Assembly: GCA_030562195.1 (NCBI GenBank) | Contig: CM060201.1 | Location: 24,100,067-24,164,066 of the forward strand | From: Nipponacmea schrenckii | Lineage: Eukaryota; Mollusca; Gastropoda; Lottiidae | Length of the DNA: 64,000 nt | Direction of reading: 5' to 3' | Shown: positions 24,441 to 36,644 of the stretch, one piece after another | How positions within the stretch are numbered: position 1 is the stretch's first letter | Layout: each line of letters starts with the position of its first letter | Translations under genes and position numbers: made by a program | Notes under the pieces: generated by a model | Told to the model about the DNA's origin: nothing | Database searches by the model: none | Seen by the model: the letters and a program-made list of their open reading frames with translations, nothing else

Positions 24441-24463
24441 GCATTTTTGAGCGAATCATGCTA

Positions 24464-25288
24464 TATTCGTGCACTTCTAGTATTTTTATCGACACCAAAA
24501 TCCAAAAAAGGCTTCCCGGTTCCTTTTAAAATTGAACTTTGTGTTTGGTTAATGGAAAGGTAATGACGCCTTCCTAATAGAATTTTCATCATAGCACACT
24601 GCAATTGTATGAATGTCAGAGTGCTGCTATATGAAACGGACCTATGGAAAATGGAACTTTTATAGTTTGGCAATAATGGACACATGCAGATTCTGGACGG
24701 CTGCAGATGAACGTTACTAGAATATTGCCTCAAGACGACCAAGAAATTGAATTTTTTAAACTGGACCAATACGAGTCTTTGTTCGTCAGTGAACTTATCT
24801 GGTGTTAAAACTATATAACAGAATTCCTCTATAATCTAGTAAGCCATATCACTAAGTAATAATCCATTAAACTAAGTTCTTTTGAAACCAGCTTAATAAC
24901 AGTACTTAGTTTAATGAATATAATATCGTGTTATTTAGAGTTTATGTTCTTTAGTCTTTGCAATCAGTAAGTGCAACTGTCGAATACATACTCTTATTAA
25001 TTTCAAATTTTGTGTCCATGCTAAGTGGTAACTTAAATATATACACATGTATGAAATAAATAGAAGTTTAATATTTACAAAATAATTAAGTATTTACAAT
25101 CAAGACACAAATATAGATGGGTGAGGTTGTCGAGAAACTTACTATGTTGCTAAGGTAATCATAAACGGTCGTAATCCTCGCTTGGTAAGCTGATAGACAC
25201 TTTGGAACTATCTGAATCACCTTTACTTTTACAGTATTCCCATGCTCGGATTCGTTTTCTTGAATAACAGATAAACTGTAGATAGTGT
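24464..25288 (-). pseudogene. Possible fragment of an alpha-2-macroglobulin/TEP-like C-terminus (doubtful)
   Basis: On the minus strand an open frame begins at ATG 25277 and reads SLSVIQENESEHGN, then VKVKVIQIVPKCLSAYQARI and TTVYDYLSNI, ending at a good donor (ATA|GTAAGT, 25143-25148). The ...ARITTVYDY pattern resembles the receptor-binding (MG8) domain of the A2M/C3/TEP family. A phase-compatible continuation could start after TTGCAG at about 24603 (CAMMKILLGRRHY...) and run to a stop at 24461. No other exon of such a protein was found nearby, so this is probably a relict or a chance frame. Very uncertain. Confidence 0.22.
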
Positions 25289-25308
25289 TCATTCTCAAAA
25301 GTGACGCT

Positions 25309-25404
25309 GGTAGCTCATGTTCCTAAAGCAACCTATTGATATATACATGAACCAACATGTAGGGCTATATTATATCCAAACGTTGCTTTAGGAACACGCG
25401 GGTA
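25309..25404. repeat. Small inverted repeat
   Basis: GTTCCTAAAGCAAC (25319-25332) and its inverse GTTGCTTTAGGAAC (25383-25396), each flanked by a diverged GGTAGCT segment. Loop about 50 bp. Confidence 0.75.
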
Positions 25405-25700
25405 GCTAAGGTTGAGTTTTATCAGCGTGGAATGTATTCATGTGAACGATCACATATTTTGTTTACTTGTTTCACAAAAAAAAAAAATTGAACAAAAAAA
25501 TTTAACAAAATACATAGATTCGATTGGTATAAAAAAGTAAAATTTTCGGACCCTTGTCCTGTAATATTTCTATACTTCTAACTTAACAATAATATAAACA
25601 ATACAAGCTAGGCAATATATCAATATCAAGCTTAATCTAAAATAAAGAAACAGAAAAAGGCAAATGCACCTTCATGTTCGAGAAAATGTTAACTTTCACT

Positions 25701-28700
25701 TCAAGATCTATATATGCTTTCAACTGGGGTTAAACCTTTGGCTGGTTTCCCATATGCTTTCTGAACGTAAAACGTTTCCGTTTTGGTTTTAGGTCCATCG
25801 TAAGGTATCGCTGATTGTGGATGGATTTTTGTTGGTTTTTCCAAAACTGTGTATGTTACGGGTAATTGCATGTTGACTCGATGACGTGGTTGCTCCCAGG
25901 GCCATGGTGGTCTGCTCAGAGGCTGAGATCGTGGTGTGTTTACACTTTCTGAAACCCATTCGGGATTGATGACAAACGATGCTCTCGATCTTCGAACGTT
26001 CTGAAAAAGAAAAAAAATATGTTCTGTCACCAAAGATATTACGCTGAAATCCACCCATGTAGGCCAATAGACATAAACAAAGTTCATAAGTATGAAGAAT
26101 GGGATAATTTTGTCAAGAAAGAGGCGTTTACCTATTGTTTGATTTTAACGGTACCCTATTAACGATGTTTTCTAGTCCGCACGACCATGAAACGACCTGT
26201 TGTTATTGTTAACAAATACTTTCAGATCGGAATATTTTAAGTCTTGATGAGGATTGTATATCACAAACATCATGTTTATCAGCAACATGAGATCTAATTA
26301 ACAAAGGTATTATCATCATACGATACACAGATCTTGTAACCTTAGAGTTTTTTTTCTTGAGGACTTTTCGCTTCTTTTCAGTCATTCCGTTTACTTCTAC
26401 TGATAAAAAATAATGTCCAATTTAGATAACTGACTATTGGGATGGGAGGGGTTCAAAAAGTAAACGCCGAATTCAAAATGGCCTGTCGTGTCATTGTCAC
26501 AACCCTCTCATGGGGCGTCTAAGAGGATTCTAACACGGAAATTTTCGAAAAGTTTAATTGAAATTGTTGTATTCAGATTCAAATTTGTAAAAGAAATAGG
26601 AGTACAAATTTTAAATTTCACGGCTTCTGAGATTTTTTTTTCAGTATACATGATCTTTAAAGGAGTACTGTGTCTTTGAAATAACATAGAATTAAAAAAA
26701 AATTAAACTTAGCCAATAAGAGCATATATTTTAATACGCAGTATCGCCTTAAAAAAAACATGAACTATATAATAATGTGCTGTATAAAGACATCTGTTTG
26801 TTTTCATTGGTCCGATCTGGGCCAGGAAGTAAGATGATTAACACAATTAAAAGGCCAAGGTTCGCCATTTTCAGGAATTGATTTTGTGTCTTAAATATAA
26901 TGTAAGTCTTTGGAAGCACTTGAATTCGTGATAATAGTCTACTTCGTTCAAAAATTACCCCAAACTGGACACTTTTCTTACAATTTCTATATACGTATAT
27001 ATCTTTTCTATAAATCGCATATCGAATCAAACGAAATAAAGTAGCAATTTTAGCTGTCAAACGCGGATAATTCTATCAATGCAGAGAAGGCGCAGATTTC
27101 GACGGTGGGCTGTGAACACTATTACTGATAAGCTCAGCTCAATATTTCTCGTTTCTGAGATTTTTGAATGAATGACGAATCAATCCCTTTGATGTCGTTT
27201 CATTTAAATGTGATTATATTTATAATATGAAAGTGTATAGCAGAAACAACCACTTCTAAATCAACTAAAACCATATGAATGACGTAAAACTTAAATTCCA
27301 TCCGATTTCCACTCCCACCTTCCATTACATCAACTTTTAAAATGGGATTGGTGGAATATAATGATACGCGTATATACAATAACAGTTTATAGAATACGTG
27401 ATCATAAAATGTATAAAATATTGATGTATTTATTTATAATACTTAGGAATTGAGCAGATATTCGTGATGGTGCTATTGTTTTCTTTGTTTTATTTATCTG
27501 CTTTCGTATACCGTGTATAATTATAATGTATATCAAGCCATAAACACGTAAACCATGTATATATCTCTTTAGTTCATCGCTGACAGCAGCTTGTATAAAG
27601 TTAAAGGTAGCATAAACTTGATAACATGCAAACAAGATTTGGTTGAGTCGTAGGATATCTCAATCTAGCTAGTCATAAGAACTGCAAAAACCGCAGTGTT
27701 ATCATGGTCCTTGCATAAGACCATCGTGCTAACCTACTGTTTGAATATAAAAAAGCATGTAATGGAAAAATCCGGTCGTCATCTAAAACCGGTAACTGAA
27801 CAAAGATACACATACCGATATGGTCTCTAATATGTACTTATGAAAATTGTGTTCTTTCGTGAGGCCAGTGGCCGAACTGCCATATGGACTAGTTGGGAAA
27901 TTTCCCCACTAACCAGAAAGAGTTTCCCGGGCAAGGGGCCCCCAAACCAATAGTCCAAGTCCACGGGTGTCGACTCACAAATTGTTGATCCACTACCTGG
28001 AGCACTATGTAAAAACGACTATCACAAAATTCTGGTCTGATGTGTCAAAGGTCAGATATAGACTATTTGGTTTAAGGAACGAAGATGAGAAGCCATACGA
28101 AACTATGTAAGGTTCTTGCATGGAAATAACACACACGAATGTAGTTCACCGGCATTTTGAATCTCTATCCCGGCTTCATAACAATTCGAATTTTCGATAA
28201 GGATATAATATTTTCATTAAAGGCTGCAAAAATCATATCAAAGGTAATTTTTAAATCTCTAAACATGGTTTTAAGGCTTGGTTGAAATATTATACTCTCT
28301 TTTTAAATCGGCGTATTAAGTCGAGAGAGAGATTCAAAATGGCTGTAAACTGCGTTCGTGTGTTATTTCCATGTAAGAACTATAATAGTTTCGTGTGTTA
28401 TTTCCAGGTAAGAGTCGTTTGTAGTTTCATATGTGGGTGTGAAGCGTCACAGAACGACAGTATATAGGTAATTGAATTGTGCATCTCTTGGGCTTTAAAA
28501 AAAAATCAATGGATGAAGCCAAGTATATAATGCCAAATATATCTCCTCGGAGCCATATTTAAGCCAGATTTATTTTATACTGACTTTTTATAAGGTCCCT
28601 TGGCATATATCAAGCACTTTTACTCGGTTTATTATCTCGGGTAAACCTCGTATAAGGATTAAAGTACAAGCGTATTATTCTTCACATTTCGAGTGCTCAA

Positions 28701-31700
28701 CGCATCATTCCTCATCATATCATTTCGAGCGCTCAACGTATCATTTCGAGCGCTCATCATATCATTCCGAGCGCTCAACATATTATTTCGAGCACTCATT
28801 TCATATTATTTCGAGCGCCAACGTCACCGGAAATATGGTCACAGTAATACGGGCACAAGGTATTTGTGCCTGTATTACTGTGACCAAAGTATCCTTATTA
28901 CTGTGACCAAAATACCACGTGCCCGTTTCACTGTGACCATATTTACAGTGACCAAATTTCCTATGACCAAGTTACCAACATTCTATATGTGATGACATTT
29001 AGTCACATACCAGAGAAAACCATTTTTCAAAGTATAATTATGCATATCCGAGAGTTAACCACTATCCAGAATCGGACAAAGAAATACCCGAGAGCCGTGT
29101 ATTGTTTAACGTACAATAAAGTAATGTACAAAGACATAACTGTACATAGTATTGGGTCAGTTCAACTTAATATTATGTAAAACACTGGTATATACAGTGT
29201 GTAACAATAGATATTGATTGGTCTGTGCACCAGGTGGTAAGTGTATTAATATAGTCTAATTAAGACCAGAAACTAAATTCAGAAAATGATAAATAATTAT
29301 AGATAAGAAATTACAAGAGCGAAGTCACTGTGTTTAGTCGAACAAGGACGTTCGTGCACAATAATTCATGTCTATCCGACTGTATACCATCATTGTGCGT
29401 AGTCGGACAAAAGGCATTTAAATGCAATCCGAAGTTAAACCATTATAAGAAGTAAGATGATGGTAAACCATTACATGTAGCCGGACAAAGACTGTTATGT
29501 CAATCCGACTGTAATCAGTGTACGCTGTGCGTAGTCGGACAAAGGCATTTATGTAATCCGATGGTAAACCTCGATATAGTCGAGAAAACGTTTGTGCTCA
29601 GCCGATGATAAACCATTATTCATAGTCGGACAATGTGATTTAGGCATAGAGTGTAAACCATCATAGAAATTTCGAAGACGTTCATGTCAATCTGGCTGTA
29701 ATCCGTTGTGCGAGGACGGACAAAAGGCATTTATGATATGACAACCATGTCATTCCGACTGTAAACCATTACGTCATAGTTAGACAAGAGGCATTTATGC
29801 AATCCGAAGGTAAACTATTAAGTATATTCGGACAGAGGCATGCCTACAAAATTAACTTGAAAGGCGAAGAAAGTATGTCAGATTTCTCTTAACAATTGCT
29901 CTACCTTTTTTATATGTGCTTCTGATATCTTTTTTGACATAACAATTTTATTTTGAAATCCGACCAAATAATGACAATAAATTATTGACAACTTTTCGAA
30001 GTAACGTAAGTGTAGAAACATGTACACCCATTAGTGTAGAAATCTATACCGTTTCATAAAACATTTATCTTCCAACGTTGTTAACGATGGTGGTTCTGTC
30101 ATATCAATACTTTTTACATATATTATTTACATGTCAAATCGTTCGAATGTCATGATTATTTTATAAGTAGACCTTCTATTATGGGACAAATAGAGCGTTC
30201 TCTTTTTTATATCTAAATATTATGTATCGTGTTATCAGTATTAAGGCTAAAGTTTTATTTATTTCATTTTTAAATTGAGATAACGTGTTGTTTGTAGTGT
30301 TCTATGTATATTGCTTTGTGGTTTGCTGTGTTATCTGTATTGCTTTGTGTTTTTTTTTTTAAATGCTCGAAAAGATCGTATCCTCCCTGTTTTGTCCTGT
30401 TCTCATACTAGTGTATTGTATTAGAAGGTAGTTTTGTTTTTGACAATGGTACACAATATGTTACAATGCCAGGTTTGGGTCACCTACGAATACCTTAATA
30501 GGCAGTTCGTCATTCGTTTGACCAATGATACCTTAGTCTCAGAAACGGTAATATTATTCATAGTCAAAAGCCTTCAAATTTCATGACACAGCGACATATA
30601 GAAAATACTTTAAAAAATAAAATTCAAGTCTGAGATATTTTTAAACGAATCATCCGATTTTTGTGTATTTTTTTGGTTCTTTTGAAGACTAATCAAATTC
30701 AATCAAGCAATCTAGATCCATCATCAACTGCCTAAAATGGCAAATCTGTCCCTATGATGTTTCGACTTTTGTACTCCCGATTGAACCATTAAGGACTGGA
30801 ATATATGAAGTGTGTAATAGAACAGGTCTATCCTGGTCACACGCCCCACCCAGCTACTACCATAGATTCGGATGAAACGCGAAACTTCAGTGTATTGTCA
30901 CATCCAAACGACTACTACATGATCATTAATTAATTCATAACTTGTGACCTCCGTGATATAACGATAAAATACTTACTCCAAACATGCTGCCTTGGTGATT
31001 ATTGTCGTAATGAACCGGTTTCAGTTCCCTGCAAAGAAAGCAAACCAAATAATATTAACTATAATATCTTATTGTTACTCATGACGTCACAGACAAGACG
31101 ATCCTGTATTGTACGACAGAACAATTTTGTTTCTTTTGAATAAACACGCTTAGCAGCGTTTTTATATCATAACTTAGTTCACATAAAATATTGTCTTATA
31201 TGGAGATTCAGTGGTTTTGGTTATGACACCTAGTAAGTCCAATTGATACGCTTATAAACCAGGTTTTAGACTTTAAACTGTAGGCCAATGTCCATTCTGA
31301 GTGGTAATATCCCTTTTAACAAAACAACCAGTGAACAATGATCCAAATTCTGTTTGATATTTCTGCCAGAGCCAAATAAACACTATAAGGTTTTGCCATG
31401 GTATATTGTTATAACTGTTATAGCGCTTCAAGCAAATGGACTACTTAAAAGTAAGCAAACTAATCTCATTTCAATTTCCTTCGAATATTCGTGGTTGCTG
31501 AAATCCCGGAAATACTTGTCTTGACATCATCGCAAATGCCAAGTTCTGTGTTTTGTGCAAGGGTGATTTTATGAAATGGTTAGCGATGCCTTGCGAAGTC
31601 AGTGATTCCTGTAAATCCAGAAAAGACCAGATTATGATGGAACTGGCGTTATTAAAGTCAAATCATATGTCCAAGTGATCAAGATGTCCAAGTGACCAAG

Positions 31701-32266
31701 TGATAAAAATGTCCAAGTGATCAAGATGTCCATGTGACCAAGTGATAAAGATGTCCAAGTGATCAAGATAGAATTTTTTCTGTTCTGGGTTTTCCGAATT
31801 TACAGAAACTAAAGACGTTGGTTGGGAAATGTCGATGCCGAACAAAATCGCTCATGTAGTTTCAAATATACATTTGTCAACATTCGTGTCTTTACCTCAT
31901 GTCTTAACCGTAAAATATGGTAATTAACACAGTCTATTAATATACGACACATGGTCAATATTTAGTAATCAAAAGGACATTATGTCAATTCAGTGGAACC
32001 CATTCAATTTGTTGAATCTACTTGCCGAAAACATGATTTCAGAACGGCATTTGGAGAAATAATCATTCCAAATGTTTGTCCTTAAATCTTTCATGGTAGA
32101 TATGAGCGTTTATTTCCATAGAACCTCTCACATTCTAGTGATCGCTTGCATTATACGGAGAGCCAAAGACCTAGGTTGGTTCGGCTTTGTCTCAAATTTC
32201 TTATAATTTTACATTTGGACTAACCTACCTCATCTTCATCTTGAGATTCATTAAACTCAAATTCAT
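25701..32266 (-). CDS. Unrecognised proline-rich 129-aa protein, 3 exons
   Basis: Exons 32229-32266, 30977-31028 and 25701-26000 join to 390 nt (129 aa plus stop). Frame is kept through GAG|GTAGGT, TTTGCAG|GGAAC, TGGA|GTAAGT and TTTTTCAG|AACG. The start ATG at 32266 is preceded by an in-frame TGA 15 bases upstream. The product contains RELKPVHYDNNHQGSMFG, VRRSRASFVINPEWVSES, SRPPWPWEQPRHRV and a basic end (GKPAKGLTPVESIYRS). There is no signal peptide or membrane segment. Short, basic, proline-rich soluble proteins of this style include axonemal microtubule inner proteins, but I find no diagnostic motif; that is only a guess. The last exon is the best supported part; exon 1 is the weakest. 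Intron 2 (26001-30976) is repeat-rich. Confidence 0.5.
26840..27200. mobile_element. Dispersed repeat family F, diverged copy
   Basis: Contains GTGAACACTATTACTGATAA and CTCGTTTCTGAGA, aligned with the copies at 12870-13145 and 60830-61055. Lies in intron 2 of the 129-aa gene. The overlapping 103-codon minus frame is attributed to the repeat. Confidence 0.5.
27205..28090. other. Intronic stretch, nothing recognised
   Basis: AT-rich sequence within intron 2 of the 129-aa gene. No exon, RNA or repeat identified. Confidence 0.4.
28096..28396. mobile_element. Foldback element, family G (about 75-bp arms)
   Basis: The left arm (28096-28170: CGAAACTATGTAAGGTTCTT, GCATGGAAATAACACACACG..., ATTTTGAATCTCT) pairs with the right arm (28321-28396: AGAGATTCAAAATGGCTGT..., TGTGTTATTTCCATGTAAGA). 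Relatives at 45560-45870 (both arms) and 38105-38190 and 39000-39060 (single arms). Confidence 0.8.
28684..28822. repeat. 20-bp tandem array, CATTTCGAGCGCTCAACGTAT
   Basis: Six to seven copies, each containing the palindrome GAGCGCTC. Confidence 0.85.
28837..28885. repeat. Tight hairpin, 22-bp arms and 5-bp loop
   Basis: GGTCACAGTAATACGGGCAC(AA) against (TT)GTGCCTGTATTACTGTGACC with one mismatch. It is followed to about 28975 by further TTACTGTGACCAAA units. Confidence 0.9.
29320..29830. repeat. Diverged tandem array, about 60-bp unit (GTCGGACAAAGGCATTTATG)
   Basis: Eight or so irregular copies with GTAGTCGGACAAAGGCATTT...ATCCGA.TGTAAACCATTA. Heavily diverged. Lies in intron 2 of the 129-aa gene. 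Confidence 0.7.
31170..31325. mobile_element. MITE family D fragment
   Basis: Contains GACACCTAGTAAGTCCAATT, ACCAGGTTTTAGACTTT and the end GTCCATTCTGAGTGGTAATA-TCCCTTTTA. One half only. Confidence 0.5.
31670..31772. repeat. Short tandem array AAGTGATCAAGATGTCC
   Basis: About seven alternating units (GATCAAGATGTCCAAGTGAC, CAAGTGATAAAGATGTCC). The minus frame over it is repetitive and not coding. Confidence 0.85.
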
Positions 32267-32299
32267 TGGACCCAATCAAAAACCCAATATCGATAAGAT

Positions 32300-34360
32300 T
32301 TAAAAAAAAAATCTTTAGACAACAAAAGGGTAAATGATAACGATGCTATCACAACTCATTTCAGAAATAAAATAAAACTCACTCTTCGACATTTTCCACT
32401 TTTCTTGGTGTCCCATACTGGTGCACAGACATGATGGACTAGTTAAAAGACCAAAATGTAACCAATGAATTATTAATGATGTTCGATGACCTTCTCTTAC
32501 ATCGATGTCAATGCGAGACAAATTTATGCACAGCAATACAAACTTATATTTCTTACAATGGGAACTAATGAAAATTGAAAAAACCGTTTCGCACATCCAG
32601 ACGTTTTTGATGGAAATTTAAAAGAAATTGAGAGTGGTATGATCGAGAACGATTGCCGTCTGTTACCAACGTTATCACGTGGTTTAAATTACGTTTTCAA
32701 GACTGATATTCACAGGTTGTTGATTGTGATTAATCAAGTATAACCAGATTATAACAGTTTAAGTAATTTCTATTAATCCTGGATTAATTGGTATCTAATT
32801 CAACTAAAAAACGTTTAGTTACTAAGGGTAATGTTAATATAGTTGTTTATTCCACCGTTGACCAGACTGATTGTTAGATGGTAGCCGGTTATAGAAGTAG
32901 ACGTTTGTCCGGAAAACAGTTTGTCCAAAGCCTCTATCATCCAATCTCTTTGTCTAGGTACAAATATAAAATGCCTCGTCGTAGATAGGAAAAGCCTGGG
33001 CATCGGAGACTATTTTGCCAGAGCACCCAAAATTATTTCATCCACCTAAAAAGTAGTTTATGCATGAAACAATAGTATTTCGTGTGTGGTCAGAATGGGC
33101 CCAGTGTTCCATTAAGTTCTTACATGGGTTTACTTAACCCTTGGTACACATCTACCTACCAGTGATATGGCGTGGAAAAGGCGTACGTTGTTCGGATGAA
33201 TCGCATGCTTTTTTCAGGTCATCTTTCGGACAAAATTGGTATCAGTATTTAAATAGCCTACAAGTTGGGGTTAACAATGACAAAAGGAAACCTGTTAGAA
33301 ACATGTTGAATTCCTAGAGATTCGTTTGATTGTTTTCATACTGTGAAACGTCTCGTTTTACTATTGTTGCCTTACTGCATCCAATTTCCATGGTAATTGA
33401 GCTACCGAATAAGAAGGTTTGTGCCTGCCATTGCCGTTATCTAATTTCAAACTCAAACCCGAACCAAGCCCAATTCCCCTACAATTAACCAAAACAAACC
33501 CGTTCAAACTGCTTTTAATGTCAAGGCACAAATGTAAAGTAACGATAGGGAAACTACTTGTTTGACATCTGATGACTAAACGTACCGTTGTCTCAGAAAC
33601 GGGCATATTTTTAGGTAAGCGAATCGAAATTTGCCCCTTCAAATCCATGTGTTCAGCGTTTCCGCTTTTGAAAGTTAAAATGACGATTCGTTTTTTGAGA
33701 CTCGTTTATATACAGTTGCAATCCACGGTATTATTTTACCTTTGATGTCGACGACGATTATTTCATACATTAACCTGTGGACAAATCTATCGGGAAAAAA
33801 GGGGGTTAATTGTAAAAAAGAAACATAGTTTTCCTTGCAGTTAGATGTAAGCCCTCGACATTTTTATCAAATATTAACCTCGTATCGGTCTATATCTTAT
33901 ACAAAAGACATTAGCGTATATAGAAATAGAAAAGGAAATTATAGTTCCAGGTAGGCCTTAATTTAAATGAACTATGCGACTTCGTGGAGTTCTAGTATAC
34001 TGTATATCTGTAGACTCTTACGAATCTCCTAAAAGGGTAATAATTGTCCTTTAATTTCCTCATTTAGCCTACATTTACAGGTAAAAATTATAATTAAACA
34101 AAGCAAGCTACCAGTTAACTTATAGATAATTGAAGTAGCGTTTAGTATTGATAATCTTTAACTATTCTATTAATTGGCAGAAAAATTAACTTACAGCCGA
34201 CTTCCGTAATGCAGGAGAGCATAAAGTGTTTCCTTGCGGGGAAGGGGCCACAACCCACGGGCTCTAAGTAATCTAGTTTAGCCACTGTCCTAATTCGATT
34301 GATAAATAATCCGTTAAAACTCTCGGACTACGACTACGAAGTAAATTCATTATACAAACC
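32300..34360. other. Intergenic stretch without recognised genes
   Basis: Holds a family F signature at about 33580-33690 (TTGTCTCAGAAACGGGCATA). Minus frames at 32315-32596, 32815-33003 and 33361-33648 lack splice context or recognisable domains. Nothing else seen. Confidence 0.4.
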
Positions 34361-34364
34361 TTTG

Positions 34365-34622
34365 GCCTTGATCATGATTATCTGTACCCATTTACAGCTG
34401 GGTAGACTGGAATTATGAGTGAAGATGACTTGTTCAAGGTCATCGGACTTTCACATGAGATTCGAACTCACGTCAGACATTTTCAAAGCATCCAAGCAAA
34501 TAATCTCACGACGTTAAGAACCAACGCTCTATAGTCGCTGTGCTATAGAACCAACACTCTAACCACTGTGCTAAAGGACCAACACTCTAATCGCTGTGCT
34601 ATAGAACCCTGTAAAAAGGCGA
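34365..34622 (-). mobile_element. SINE family B with triplicated tRNA-like head
   Basis: Minus-strand copy of the element at 60483-60790. The body (TATCTGTACCCATTTACAGC; GGACTTTCACATGAGATTCG; ACGTCAGACATTTTCAAAGC) leads into three consecutive diverged copies of the head (ACCAACGCTCTA...CGCTGTGCTATAG at 34521, 34551 and 34579). Confidence 0.8.
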
Positions 34623-35040
34623 GACAATTCCCTAAAACTTGCTTAAATAATATTTTGATAGATTGTCTTCGGTTGTACATTTTTATTACATGCTGCGGCT
34701 AGGACATGAACACAGACCTCATTTCGAAATAAGCGAATTAACTGGTCATTATATAAAGTGTTTTGTTTTCCACAATATGGATGACTAATTACTACGAGGT
34801 ATCGATTCAGCATGTCAATAATTCATCAAAATAATTATTGACCAAGACCATGACTATTTTAATTATATTTCCATAATTTAGACTTTGTTTTTCTTTCGTT
34901 TCCACAGAAAATTCAACACAAATTTTATCTCAAAGGTTATGCTCTCTTGCAACAGGCGTCCGTCGTGTGATGTGATCCTTACATCCAGTCACCATACAGA
35001 CCTAAAATAATGCCTTGTTTTCCTTTAAAGAAAGTGGAAG

Positions 35041-35075
35041 AAGGTGGGGGGGGGGGTGGATGAAGGAAGCGGGTG
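35041..35075. repeat. G-rich low-complexity tract
   Basis: GGTGGGGGGGGGGGTGG run within AT-rich intergenic DNA. Confidence 0.8.
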
Positions 35076-35184
35076 TGGACATTTGCATTGTTTGCAGATA
35101 TATAATCCTAGTCCAATCTGCTTAATTGTATCATGAAAAGGTTGTTTCGCTTCGTATCATTTATCTGCATTTTTTTCACTTGTT

Positions 35185-35385
35185 GACTTGGTGAGTTAGA
35201 TGCTTGTTCGCGGTTTCCCCTTGTCACTGATGCAGGTTGGAGGGTCTGAATTGGAAAAAGCGTCTTGTCGTTCGGAAAAATGGATTTCCTTCATTGCACA
35301 AAGAATGACGTTGCCCACCTTCATTAGCCCATTAAGTGATGAAGCGTAGGGCGTAAAACACTATTGATTTCATTTCATTTAAAAA
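35185..35385 (+). mobile_element. SINE family A, internally deleted
   Basis: Head GACTTGGTGAGTTAGATGCT runs into GGTTTCCCCTTGTCACTGAT, losing the B box. The 3' part ATGACGTTGCCCACCTTCAT to GTAGGGCGTAAAACAC is present. Confidence 0.75.
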
Positions 35386-35439
35386 TTTCGTTCCAATAGC
35401 ACCAACATTTAAAATGATCTATTCAAATACCATTTAAGG

Positions 35440-35640
35440 CCGGTGGATTCACAAATAGTAAAAAACCTAAAATTAAGCCCAAACGTGCAGAGTTATTGAA
35501 TAATTACTTAGTAATATCGATATATCATCTTATAGACATGATATTTTTTATCCTGATGAATAAACATGTATACTCTTACTGACCAAGTTTTAGTCTAGAA
35601 ATTGCCTGTCCATTCTAAGCGGTATTATTTCTTAACAATA
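35440..35640. mobile_element. MITE family D fragment
   Basis: GATGAATAAACATGTATACT, GACCAAGTTTTAGTCTAGAA and CCATTCTAAGCGGTATTATT match the right half of family D copies such as 63010-63491. Confidence 0.5.
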
Positions 35641-35644
35641 TATG

Positions 35645-36640
35645 AAATTGTGTCGTCACTTTCGCTAGATGAGAAATTTTCTGCCTGATGAAAATTGAAA
35701 AGAAAAAAAAATATGTTACATTGTACAAAAAAAACTTTTGTTAAAATTTCTAAAGGTAGTAAATGAAAGATCTTTGATAACTGAAAACATTGCATTATAT
35801 TATGAGAACGTTTGTTTATTTAGATTAAGTTTTTATCATTATTTTCAATTAATTATTGATGTAAATATATTAAAGAATATGAAAGTAAACCAGGACAAAT
35901 GGCACATCGTGACTTACCAGATAGTGGATTATGAGATAATTTCTTTAAATAGAGTGGTTGTTTTGCACAACCGTGCATGGTGTATTTGCAAGGCTGATGT
36001 TATTTGCCACATATCTATAATGATAATTTATGGTAAAACGTTCTTTATATTTTACTACTTCCTGTATGAATCAGTAAGACAATTATTAGGCCAACAGTGA
36101 TTCCCAGAAAATTACTTACTAATTCGACCTTTAATCTATGCCACTTTGATGTGTTTCACTGTAAAGAGTACTTTTATAATATAATATTATTAAGAGTATC
36201 ATTTTGTTTCATTTGCTTCTGATAATTTGTCTTTTATTAAACTAATTTAAGAAAATCTCTGAACACAATTACAGTCGTTATAAAAATTCAATAATAACGG
36301 TAAGATAATCATAATGATTACGAACACGACATTCTAAATTCAAAGTTGAAGTATCACGTTTTGTAGGGTTTAAGACTCTTATTGACCTCCTTATGACGTC
36401 ATTTCTACCATGCTTTGTGAGGATGGAGACTAGTAAACACAGGGCAGAATGGTGCTATAAATGAACCAATGTTTAATAAAAGGTGAACTTTGAAGAATAC
36501 AATATAAGATTTATTTATTATTATTTATCATTTCTTTCTGTCTTTCTTTCTTTTTTTCTTTCGTCAACTCACTTCACAACTCACTTCAAACAGCTTAAAT
36601 GTTGTAAAAAGATTGAGACGAATGGCAGTCTCTTGCTCAG
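35645..36640. other. Intergenic stretch; one AT-rich 120-codon frame, probably chance
   Basis: The plus frame at 35738-36100 has a non-ATG start, extreme A/T codon usage, no domain and no splice context. I do not call it a gene. Nothing else seen. Confidence 0.4.
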
Positions 36641-36644
36641 TGAA

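Noticed and set aside
33361..33648. 95-codon minus frame
   Set aside because: Overlaps a family F repeat signature (CTCAGAAACGG) and shows no domain or splice context.
35738..36100. 120-codon plus-strand frame
   Set aside because: Non-ATG start, strongly A/T-biased codons, no domain, no splice or promoter context; chance frame in AT-rich DNA.
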